The notes under the pieces: model-generated
Database searches by the model: none
What the model was told of the DNA's origin: nothing
Seen by the model: only the letters and a program-made list of their open reading frames with translations
Position numbers and translations under genes: made by a program
Source of the DNA: Alligator mississippiensis
Taxonomy: Eukaryota; Chordata; Crocodylia; Alligatoridae
NCBI RefSeq assembly: GCF_030867095.1
Contig: NC_081835.1
Span: 47,165,892-47,229,891 of the forward strand
DNA length: 64,000 nt
Reading direction: 5' to 3'
Shown: positions 54,071 through 64,000 of the stretch, piece after piece
Position numbering within the stretch: the first letter of the stretch is position 1
How the letters are laid out: the number at the start of each line of letters is the position of its first letter

Positions 54071-56794
54071 GCCCTATCTGAAATACAAAAAGTCTGTTTG
54101 AAATTCCCAAAGTAGTCAAGGTTTGTTTTTCATTCTGCTTTGGAACAAACCCTAAAGCCTTTCTGATGTTTCTGTAAAACAGAATTGTACCAAAACATCT
54201 GTTACTGGATAAAAAACCTGGGCTCTTTGATTCAAGCATCTTTCCCCTTCTCCCACCCACTCTCTCAAAAATCCCCTCCAATTAACACTGATCTCAATAT
54301 TTAGCAGAAGCCCATTAGTTTTGATGAAATGACTCATTTCTGCCAAAAGTATCATGGCCAGCTCAAATGATATACATAGAAACCCCAGCATTCCATCCAA
54401 ACTCCTGACTGAGACCTCTAGAAGACACTGTAATACAAATAATGGCGACCATCTGCAAACACGAACAAAGGCTGAATCTAGCAAATTATGCAGAGTATGA
54501 TCAGTACTAATAGAGTAACCACCAGGGTCATCCATGGGGGGCGAATTGGGGTGACTGCCCCGGGTCCCGCACTTTTGGGGGCACCGTGGAGCCAGGCCAG
54601 CTTCACCTCCAGCCACTTGCCACCCCCCACTGCTGCTGCTGCTGTATCCAGGCCCCACACAAGCTGATTTAACCCGGGCCCGCAACCCTGCTATGGTCGT
54701 CTCTGGTAACCACTTCAGGTAACACCCTGAGGAAGGTAAACATCTACAGATTTTGCAGCTCCCCTTCTCTGATCCAGTCTCTCCCTCTCTTCTACCCTCT
54801 TTTTGACCTCACCATTTTCCCTTACCTCCCAGCCATCTCACCTCCCTTATAAAGAACATTTCAGTGCATTATGGGAATACTCCCAAAAAGCATACAGCAA
54901 AATTACTGCTCATGCTCAGACCTCAGTTGCTCACCTAAGCGGCAAAAAATGTCAGATTCCCCAAGATAGTTGCTAGGATGCGTTCTCTGTATTATATTGC
55001 TCAGCATTATGCAGCCACCTGCTCACTCATCCAGGTGTACCACAAATACCAAAGTCAGCCAGCTAAGTGGAAGCCAATATCTTTTAGGGTAATGAAAAAA
55101 CCCCACAAGGATTCTTCCTCACTTCAGTGCTTCAAATCTGGGGGAAGCAGACAAGTCATCCATGACAATGAAATGAGAGAGCGCAACAACATGTGGTTCA
55201 ACTTGAGACCGTACGGCTTGTCAAGCGCTGGGTGGGTCATGGATGCTCTCCATACGCTAAAGGGGATGTTAGGGAATGAAAAGTCAGAATCCTACCTTCC
55301 AAGCAAGGAAGATTTGATGAGCCACTGAGGAGTCTGGATAGAGATACATGGAACTCCTCCCTCAGACCAGCCCATCCATGTGGCTTCCGCATGGTTTTAT
55401 ATAGAGCAGTGCTTCCCCTGGCTGACCCTCACTCCTACATTCTGCTCCCCTCTCCGAGAGCAGTTGGCGTCAGCTGGGAAATCCATACTTTGCCAAGGTA
55501 AGCAGATCATATTCAACACCTGCTTCTCCCTCTCCCTATTCTGCAATCCTCTTGCTAGGCCCATGTGAGAAAGCTTATGTAGTGGAAGATTCGTAAGTCT
55601 CTTGATTACTCTGCATTATGCAGCCAACTTAAATAGACAAACTGGCCAGCCTTGTGTACACCTCTACTAATCAGCATCACGGTTGTAACCATATACTAAG
55701 GTGTTTGGGTTCACTCAAGCAGCATGTTGTAGTACTATCTCCTTCATGAATAATAGATCCATAGCTGTCTTCCCTCCCTTTTCCTCTGGAAGCAGTTTCA
55801 TGCTGTGCATACTTGGAATGTTTATCAGGTGCGTCTCTCGGAGTAGGACCACACTATCAGATTCCCCGTTTAATTTCCTCCTGTTTCAGGCACAAGCTAT
55901 GTGAGAAATGGCCCCAAGAAAATCCCAGGGAGTTAATTAGCAGGGGCAGGTGCAAGGGCTACCGTTTGCATTTTTCTGGTGGCTTTATTTTCAAAAAACA
56001 TTTTTATTGCTTCTGGGCACAATTGACTGGATCAAGCTGCCAGGATCTCCATTCTTCCTGAGAAATTTCAGTACCTGGATCATGAAAGTGTAGCCACAAA
56101 ACAAGAATTCACATTATTTATGCTCCAGAATCAGTTCTTTGGCAAAGAAACCCACAAAAACAAAGACAGTCAAGCCCACAGAGATTCATGAGATGTTAAA
56201 GCCAGAAGGGACCACTAGAATTATCTAAAGTCCCTCATGATGTAGCCTCATAATTTACCTACTAAACCCACTGTAACACCCAGCTAGTATTTTAGCTAGA
56301 TTCCACTTCTTAAGGAATCTAGACATACAAGCCTAAAAATGAGATGGCCCATGATGCATGTTCACTTGCTTCCTGTCCACATTTTCACAGGTCTGCTCTG
56401 AAAACACTATACAGCCCTGTCAAAATAGGTGTTAAGAGACTTTTCTACCTTCTTGATGTAATGTTATCACATCACAATGCTGAACCATGGCACAAAATAT
56501 AATGCAGCTAGCTCTCTGTTAGTTAGCGGAATAAGCTCCGTGGGATCTATAGGCATGGAAACTTGTTTGAATTTTTATCGCTCCATGCCCTGATTCTGAT
56601 CAAGTACCCATGTATTGTCGGCCTCTTGTCGGCTCAGATCAAGCATAGTCCTATGCTTGCCTGGCAAGGGAAACACCGTGACCACTGAGGTGGTCTTCCT
56701 AGTCACATTCGGGAAAGACAGCTCTCCTGGCATGGGGAGAGTACCTGCCAAGGTAATGTATAGTAAACCTCCCACTTAGCTGCTGGGGTGGGAA
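54071..56794. other. No gene recognised
   Basis: A GC-rich block at about 54530-54700 (GGGTCATCCATGGGGGGCGA) looks like part of a DNA element, but I could not pair its ends. Otherwise nothing was recognised. Confidence 0.4.
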
Positions 56795-56799
56795 GGTCT

Positions 56800-57075
56800 C
56801 GGCTTTTTGCCCACTTTATGGAAAGGGGAAACTCCTCCCTGACTTGCTCCTGGGGCCTTATGGCTGAGGGCAAGCAAACCTCAGGAGCATCCGAACCCCA
56901 AGCCTCCGGGCTTGGGCCTGCAAGTAGGGTGCCTGTCAAAGGTTTTGGAAACATCTGAAGCCCCAGATGGGGGTGGAAGATGTTTGCCGGTAGTAGGGCC
57001 ACTTATGGTTCTGGACTGACTCTCGGATTTGGGATTTGTTTTGGCTAATTTGGCTTGGAATATAGAAAAATTTAA
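56800..57075 (+). repeat. Unclassified interspersed repeat, copy B
   Basis: Same family and orientation as 35055-35345: GCCCACTTTATGGAAAGGGG, GGGCTTGGGCCTGCAAG, CACTTATGGTTCTGGACTGA and an A-rich end. Confidence 0.7.
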
Positions 57076-57879
57076 AAATGTATTGTAGTTAAGTTACTCT
57101 TGAGTCACTTCAGTGTAAGTAAGAGGAGTGGTCGGGACAAATCCCACTATGTGGGGTAGGAATCTTTTATTTTGACAGGTTTGTTACTGTCAACCTCAGT
57201 TCAAAATGGCCACCAGCCTGATTCTCCAATCCCTGCCACATTGTCCTAAAACTACCTTGTTTTACTTTCTTGAGGAGAAGCTGGTGTTGGCAGAAGTGCT
57301 GGAGGGAAGGAATGCAGCAGCTGCTTTAGCCCAAAGGTCAGAGGCAGGTGGTGTGAACAAGAGAGGGTTAAAAACCTGCACTATAAAGGGATTGTGAGGC
57401 TAACAGTCACTGAGAAGCAGAGAAGAGACTTAGAGAAGATGATTGGGATGAAGTAAAGCCATAGTTCTTATAGATAAAAGGGGGGAAAGTAGGGCCCTCA
57501 AAGACCCCAATGCAAGAGGCCCTTGGAAAACCTCAGACACAAAGCTCGTTGCCTGGAAACTAATGATGCCCCCTGTTATTGTCAGAAACAGGAAATGGCC
57601 ACAAGCGCAATAATCCGGGCCCTGCTGCTGCCACTGTCTTTTCCTCTTGACTCAGAGAGGTAGTAAGGAGGAGGGGAGTGGGGGAGAGAGGCTTTATTGT
57701 TCAGCCGGCTCCCAGGGTGTCACCATGCCCTTGGAATCAGGGGAGACTCTAAACCCACTGCTGTTTAATCTGGATGATCAGTTGCCATGACAACCAAGCA
57801 GGCCAGGCATCCTGAAGGTTAGAGGCAAACCCATATCTCAGTAAGAGGGAATGCAAGGTCAAGGTGTATATGCATATAC

Positions 57880-58005
57880 TTATGCTCACCATATATGCCT
57901 GTGTGCTCACACACAGACATGCACACACTCGCATGTACTTGCACATGTACACAGCTACAAATATGCAAATAAATGCACATATGCACACACACACACACAT
58001 GCCCT
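57880..58005. repeat. Low-complexity CA-rich tract
   Basis: Irregular ACACAC / CACATGCA repeats, including a short pure (CA)n run near 57984-57999. Confidence 0.8.
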
Positions 58006-58977
58006 TGGGTGGGTACATGCATGAATTCCTGTGCCCAGTTCCATTGACCAACTTCCCTTGGCAGAGCATTGTAACCTGTTACAAGATAGGAACTAGCCGG
58101 GGACAGAACAGCATGAGAAAATACACAAGATACTACATGCCAAAACTGCAGTATTATGGCATCTCACAACATTTACTAGAAACAATGTGATTACACAGCC
58201 CAAATCAAGAACCACACAACGGAGTTACTAACTTGATATTACAACTATGTTATAACACACTGCATAGCAAGGAAATGATCATGACATATCAATGTGGAAG
58301 AGCTATGACAAAGGGAGTGAACATTTTGTGGAAGATCTTCCCCATTTTAAACTGATTTTCACAAAATGTAATGAAATCGCTCCTTTCACAATTAATAGAA
58401 AACACTATTAGTATTAGGATTTTTCCAATCCCTGATGATAGGCTCAGGTCCTTACATAGTACTGCAAGTTAACTGAGGCCAAATAACATTCAGAAATCTG
58501 ATTCAGAAGCCAATCCCTTTCCCAAGTATCTGTAAAGACCAAATACCATAGTACTTTGTTCCCCTTGTTACAGCTAATAGCATCTCTTATGGTGTAAGAG
58601 ATGCAAATTCTTTCTGTGTGAATGATCAAGCAGGAGTAGTAGCAGCACCTAACAAGGTTGCCCAACAGTTTCCATTGTAAGACCCAACTTTCAATTGCTT
58701 ATATAGCCAAGCTAACTGATTTGGCTGAAGTTTTCCCTGCTCATTCTCTCCCTCATGCCAGTTTTGGAAATGTCAATAAAAACCTTTCTGCCATTTCCAG
58801 GAATGACTCCAGGCAAATATTCCTTGTTTTGCTTGTGTGTGCTGGATCTAACATTTCCAAACTTTGCTTATAAGCCACATGAACATCTATGTGATGCCCC
58901 ACAATGGAAATTCTGGTGATTCCTATTGCAACTTTAATCATGTTCTTTTTGTCATGACCCAAAGGTCTGATTTTTTT

Positions 58978-59718
58978 TGTGTATGCTTCGTCACTAAGAA
59001 TTATCCCCGTGGGTTTGCAACTTCATTGCACGGAGGAGTTCTGCTGCGCAGCGAACCCGCGTGCAAAGGAGTGTTCCCGCCACTTTGCAGCGATCTTTGC
59101 AGGGTGCATTTCCTTTGCAACACAGAAATGCACGGTGCAAAGATTTCCCGCTCGTCGTATGCAAATTTGTGCCCCGCAATTGGCTAGTTCTAAATTATTC
59201 ACACGTGGCGGCTAGCGATTGGCCTGCTAGCTGTATAAGAGGCTTGAGCAGTTTCTGCCCAAGCCGAAGAGGACTCCGCATCCATCTCGTGGGGACTCTG
59301 GGTGTGCGCGGCAGGGTAATAGAAACCCTGTGTGTCGCTCAGAGGGGTTTGGCGGCCTGATCCACCGCCCACCTCTTCCCGTCTTCGAATGGAGCCTACT
59401 ATAAGACGTAACGACGAGTTTAATGCGCACTTGTCCTGGACATACGGAGTTTGTCGTGTTCTGTCTGCATGGAGCCTTGCAACCTCCACGTGTGTTCGTG
59501 TTTTTTGTTGTAACCGCACCTCAAGCAAGTTCTCAGCCTACACCACGACCATCTCGGTGTAAGTAAAATAATCTTAAAATCAACCGTTACGTGTCTGTGC
59601 CTAATTCTAGCTTGGCGCCCGCCCTCTCCGACCCGGCCTGCCCGGGCTGCTGGCCACAGCCCGCGTGCAGAGCGATGAAAGCGACCCGGGGTCAGACCCG
59701 GCGCGCACACTTGTAACA
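58978..59718 (+). mobile_element. Solo-LTR-like block (endogenous retrovirus relic), tentative
   Basis: A sharply bounded, CpG-bearing segment in AT-rich surroundings. It begins TGTGTATGC and ends TTGTAACA. It has a CCAAT-like GATTGGCC near 59216, a TATA-like TGTATAAGAG near 59232 and, further on, a possible polyadenylation region near 59566. No internal retroviral region is adjacent, so if it is an LTR it is a solo one. Flanking T-rich bases may be a short duplication. The alternative is a CpG-island promoter. Confidence 0.4.
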
Positions 59719-60904
59719 GTTTTTTGGTTCAACTCCCTAGGTTTTTAAAATGGCAAAGTCACACATTCAGAAGTTAGTAAATGCCAGGATTAAGGTTGCC
59801 TGAAAAACCTTAATTTGGTCCCCTACTGTGTAGCCATTATGAGATGGTCTTTAATTACTTGATCAGCCTATTTTTTTCCCAACAGGAGCCCGTTCTCATT
59901 CAGTGTCCAGGATGGACAGTACTCAGTTAATGAGCAGCTATCTCAACATTATGTTTTCTCCTGGTTGTTCAGTGTGTGGCCTCAGGCCTTATTTACTGCA
60001 CATTATTCAAACCCTGCTATGAAGACAGAATTAGCAGTTTCCTAATGGGTTGTTCTGTGGCACACATCACAATGAGTGCCGAGTATTTCACAAACATTAA
60101 CCAATTCATGTTCACAACACATTTGCGAAGTGAAAGGTTGGTATGGTCCCCATTTTACAGGTGGCAGAGGCACAAGAAGATTCAGGTAAGAGATTTCCAC
60201 TAAGTTTGACTCCTGTTGTTTCTTTTGCAGCTATGGGTGCCACTCAATACTTCTGCAAATCAGACATCAGGGTCTCAGCTCAGATACCGAGAAGGTCAGT
60301 GACCACCTGTAAAGTCTGCTTTAAGCAGCTTGACCAGCACTGCACAGGAGCTTTGTGGTGGAGGTAGCAGTCATAGACAGCTGTCCTAACCTTGAACCTG
60401 TCGTTTGACTTTTAATAATCCTATGTTGCATTTACTACACACCTTCCAGCATCTGCAACAAATGAGGTAAGCAGACGTGTAATAAGGCAGCTCCATACTC
60501 TGGGCAGTGGCTCAGCACAGGACAGTGCCAGCTGCTGTACTGCTGGTAGATATGGTGCAGCCATTTCCTAGCAGCAGTGGCTATCCCCTTCCTCCAAAAA
60601 TGGTACCTGGGGCTACTGCCCCAGTTGCTCCCACTCAGTTCTACTACTACAGGTACCAGACAGCAGTCTTCTTAACTACACAGTCCTGATTCATAACAGA
60701 TTCTGACATATGCACTGAATGAAGTAGGGGGTCTATGAAAAAAAATTTCTGCAATCATGTAATTAAAGACTGGATCATTATGTATACACAGAAGGGTACC
60801 AAATTAAGGTTTCACAGGGTAAATTAAGTCATCTCAAATTGAGATGGAAATTAGACTTGAACACCTGAAATCCCCCTGGTTTGAGTATTCTTCGTATACA
60901 TTGA
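59719..60904. other. No gene recognised; contains a MIR-like fragment
   Basis: Only the MIR-like piece at about 60060-60200 was recognised; there is no coding signal. Confidence 0.45.
60060..60200 (-). repeat. MIR-like SINE, reverse orientation
   Basis: CAAACATTAACCAATTCATG, TTCACAACACATTTGCGAAG and CCCATTTTACAGGTGGCAGA then GGCACAAG match the reverse complement of the MIR 3' half. Confidence 0.65.
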
Positions 60905-61670
60905 TTAGGGGTGTGCGAACTAGGCCCTATTCGATTTGGATTCAGCCCAAATCGGGGACAGTAATTTGATTCGTTTATTCGGATCACTGTCCCCGAGTCA
61001 ATTTGGCCGAATCTGAATCTAAAGATTCGATGCTGATTCGGACATAGACACAGCTTTAAAAGTTTTTTCTACACACGTCGAGGTACCAGCGCAGCTCGTG
61101 AACGCTGCGATGCTGTGGCTGATGGAGCATCCCATAGGAGCGTGGTGGGCCCCCACGTTCTTGGCAGTGAACCTGGAAGTGGACCAGAAGCACTTCTGGG
61201 TCCACAGGGGCGTGTGTGGGGCTCCCCCCAGCTTGGCAATTGGCCGAAGGGGGACCCCGGGTGACCCCCAGACCCAAAAGGCACCAGTCAGTGAGCCAGG
61301 GAGTGCGGGGGGGGGGGCCCCCAGCGTGCTCTCCGATGGACCCAGAAGTGGACTGAAAGTGCTTCTGGTACACTTCTGGGTCTGTTGCCGAGTGCACTGG
61401 GGAGCCCCCACACTCCTGTGAGATGCTCCATGCACCCCAGCATCGCAGCATTCAGGAGCCGCCCGCTACCGAGAGGTATGTAGAAAAAACATTTAAAGCT
61501 GTGTCTATGTCCAAATCGCCGAATCTCTCCGAATCAATTCGGAGGGTCCCGATTTGATTCAGAGAGATTAAAAGGTCTTCTGATTCCATTCAGATTCAGA
61601 GATTTGGCCACCGAATTGGGCCGAATCTCCACCGAATCAAATCGGGGACTGAAGCTTCACACAGCCCTAA
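60905..61670. mobile_element. Foldback DNA element, about 765 bp, arms run almost to the centre
   Basis: Starts TTAGGGGTGTGCGAA and ends TTCACACAGCCCTAA. Inverted matching continues inward through CGATTTGGATTCAGCCC / ATTGGGCCGAATC, GCTTTAAAAGTTTTTTCTAC / GTAGAAAAAACATTTAAAGC and GGAGCATCCCATAGGAGCGTG / ACTCCTGTGAGATGCTCC, so arms are about 350 bp. No target duplication was identified. Frames at 61019-61451 are shadows of the hairpin. Confidence 0.85.
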
Positions 61671-64000
61671 CTTTTATCATCAATGTCCTGAGCACTTCAG
61701 AGAGTAAGACAATGTCCCTACCCGGAAGAACTTAAAGTTTGGTTAAACTGCACACTGGTAAGGGAGGGAGTTGCAAAGGCAAATTATATGAAAGAAACAT
61801 AATTGAACAATGAAGTTAGGCAGCTGCCTTACTAGTTGTACAAGTACATGTGAGTATGTGTGTATGTGTGCACACCTGTTATTTCTCTGGGCCTTTTCCA
61901 GAGATCAGAGCCAATTGAAGCTGATGGAAAGATTCCCAAGAAGCCTGAATCCTCTGATGAGGCAGCAGAGTTGATATAGGAGGGCAATGGCATGTTGACA
62001 GAGCTGGGGTGGAATTTGGACAAAATGAATCCAGATTACAATTTCAAACAAAAACCAGTTAAACTGATATTCTGATGGACTAAGCCTAGAAATGGTGGGG
62101 GTGGCTTCAGCTTTGGGATCAGTTAAGGCAAAAACACCAGAGTAAAGCCCAAGTGAAGACTAGCGCAACAAACTGAATGGATACACATAGCTCATTCGCT
62201 GCATTGTCTCAGTACCGGAGCCATGTGGCTTTCATTAAACTTGTTTAAACTGATCCCTTTGCCCCTCAGTCCCCAGCTGTTTCCCTAACCAAGAGGGTGT
62301 TAATCTCTCATCCCTTTAGTTCAAGGAGTCATTGTCATCTGATCAGAGCCATTGCAATGCACCCCCTTCCTGATTGTCCCTGCTTGGCAGATTTGGCTTT
62401 TGTCTGGGCAAGTGCTCTTCTGATTCATTGAATGGGCTAGGCTGTGTGCACGAGAAAAATCAAAGAGACTGAAAATGTCTCAGCTCCCAAAGGGAGAGCA
62501 GAGAGCTTCAGACAGCCAGGGGCAGATCTGTGCACTACTAGCAAGCATTGGAGGGCACCCCAGCTTCTGTGATCCCTCATCTCTACCTTCCTCCTCCTCC
62601 TTCTCTTCACTGACCAAAACATCCAAGACCCAGCTGGGTATGTCATGGTCCTGAACTGCTTTTCTGCACAGAAGACCCAGTTTGCTCTTGTCTCTTTTCA
62701 TTCCTCCCTCTCCCTCTCCCTCTTCAAACTGTAAGCAAGGAGACACATCAAACCTCTGACCAGCTTCCACATATTGATAAGGGGTAGGGAAAAGGAGGTC
62801 AAATGCTGTCAGTTCTAGAGGGGTGCAAGAGAGTCTAGGATACACACCCAGTTTTTACAAACAGCTCGAGGCAGAGGGGTCTTTCCATTGGGTCCCAATG
62901 AGACTCTAAAACCACCCCCATGCTCAGTGCAGGGAACATCATGGGAAAGTCAGAGTTCACCAACTCATAACACCCCTCACCTTGATCTAATCTGAGCCAA
63001 GAATTGTTCAAACAAGAGCTTTCAAGACAGCTGCCAGGTTAGTCAGCAGTGGGGTCTGAACCACTGGCCTCTAGACCTGAAAGCACAAATCAGAACAGCA
63101 GTAATCCTCAGCCTTCACTGGCCCACAAACACCAGCCAGCAAGTAATTCTTTGTGAGACAATATCCTACATTGTTCTCTCTGTCAGTTTGAACTTAAAGT
63201 TTCCAGTGGCTATGAGTTGTTGACCATTACTCTGTTGCATGGGCAACAGATCCAGGCCCTGAGGCAATGGGTTGGAACAGATTTAAATCCTGTGGGACAG
63301 CCATGTACATTAACATGGATGTGGATCCATGGGTTACACTCAAGAGAAAGCCAAAGCAGTGGAAGGAGCTGAGAGAGGTCTAGCAGCTGCACTTCCTGGA
63401 GGGAGTAAATCACTTTGGCAGGGGTCGGACAGCATTCAGGTGCGATATACATCTACACTGCCTGGGTGAATCTGGTGCCTCTCCAAACCATAATAACATC
63501 TCCCCTTGAGAAGTTGACACCCCGTCCCACTCTCCAACTGCTTCTTTGCCACATCCCTTATTTGCACCATCTTCCAAGGTAGAAGCTCAAAATGTGTGGT
63601 TTTAAATGTACGCTGCTGCCTCCATCCCATCCATTCTGCTTCCTCAGAAGGCACTGAGGAGATCCCCTCCTCCTTTTCTTGTCTCTGGTGATCTCTGTCT
63701 TGACACATCTCTGAGGATAAGATGATTGCCCAGCAAGGGCCCTCCTGATCCTCTGTCATTAGGGGGCTAAGACTCTTCAGGACAGGCCAGCAGCTGGAAG
63801 ATTAGAGTAGGCACCTGGCTACCTCACAAAAGGGCTGAAAGAGGCAGAGGGAGAAGGACTCTGGACTCCCTAAGAAAAGAGGAAAAAGGGGGAAGGAGAA
63901 GTCGATACCACGGAGTGATGGGGAGGGCTTGGAAAGGAGCAGGTGTTATATGATGGGGTCAACAGGGAGGGATCAGGTGCTGTATAATGGAGAGGTTGAA
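61671..64000. other. No gene recognised
   Basis: Minus-strand frames at 62437-62845 and 63210-63759 show no recognised domain. I see no repeat I can name in this stretch. Confidence 0.4.

Noticed and set aside
61019-61451. Minus-strand frames of 70-138 codons
   Set aside because: They fall wholly within the foldback element 60905-61670 and overlap in several frames, with no recognised domain.

Overview
This is a vertebrate nuclear window, most likely from a crocodilian (a turtle is the main alternative). The evidence is heavy CR1 LINE content with birds/reptile-type 3' ends, many hAT-type and hairpin MITEs, a Chompy-like (Harbinger-type) MITE, scattered old MIR-like SINEs, and intron-rich protein coding. 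No prokaryotic features, CRISPR arrays or tRNA/rRNA genes were recognised.

The one host gene I can identify is DNAH1 (axonemal inner-arm dynein heavy chain 1) on the minus strand. Its 5' part fills roughly the first 29.5 kb. I placed fifteen coding exons from 29512 down to 550. All have AG/GT borders and mutually consistent reading phases, and together they give about 883 uninterrupted codons of the N-terminal tail. The rest of the gene (linker, AAA motor, stalk) lies beyond position 1. The introns hold a nearly full-length CR1 (about 1511-5945, plus strand), an element with TAGGGTTACCATA termini and a tandem-repeat core (9182-10095), and many short MITEs. The 9.5 kb intron 20791-28441 also holds a four-level nest of elements (23754-26012) and a head-to-head CR1 pair (about 26315-28100).

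From 29513 to 64000 I see no protein gene I can support. There is a GC- and CpG-rich segment at about 35370-36060, a candidate promoter. Around it are a Chompy-like hairpin MITE (34321-34579), hAT-like elements (37601-37786, 38910-39309, 46152-46711, 48718-49236), an inverted SINE-like pair (47126-47404), a (GA)n microsatellite (53559-53641), a solo-LTR-like block (about 58978-59718) and a 765-bp foldback element (60905-61670). Open reading frames here look like chance frames in GC-rich repeats.

The most notable signals are structural. Seven hAT-like insertions carry 8-bp target duplications; six fit an nnnTAnnn pattern clearly and the seventh in one of its two copies. Several elements are almost entirely inverted repeats. 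The nested stack gives a relative order of activity: a hAT element first, then a CR1, then an element ending in a GTCTGTC run, then the TAGGGTTACC element. Exon borders come from reading splice signals and from remembered DNAH1 protein sequence, not from an alignment.
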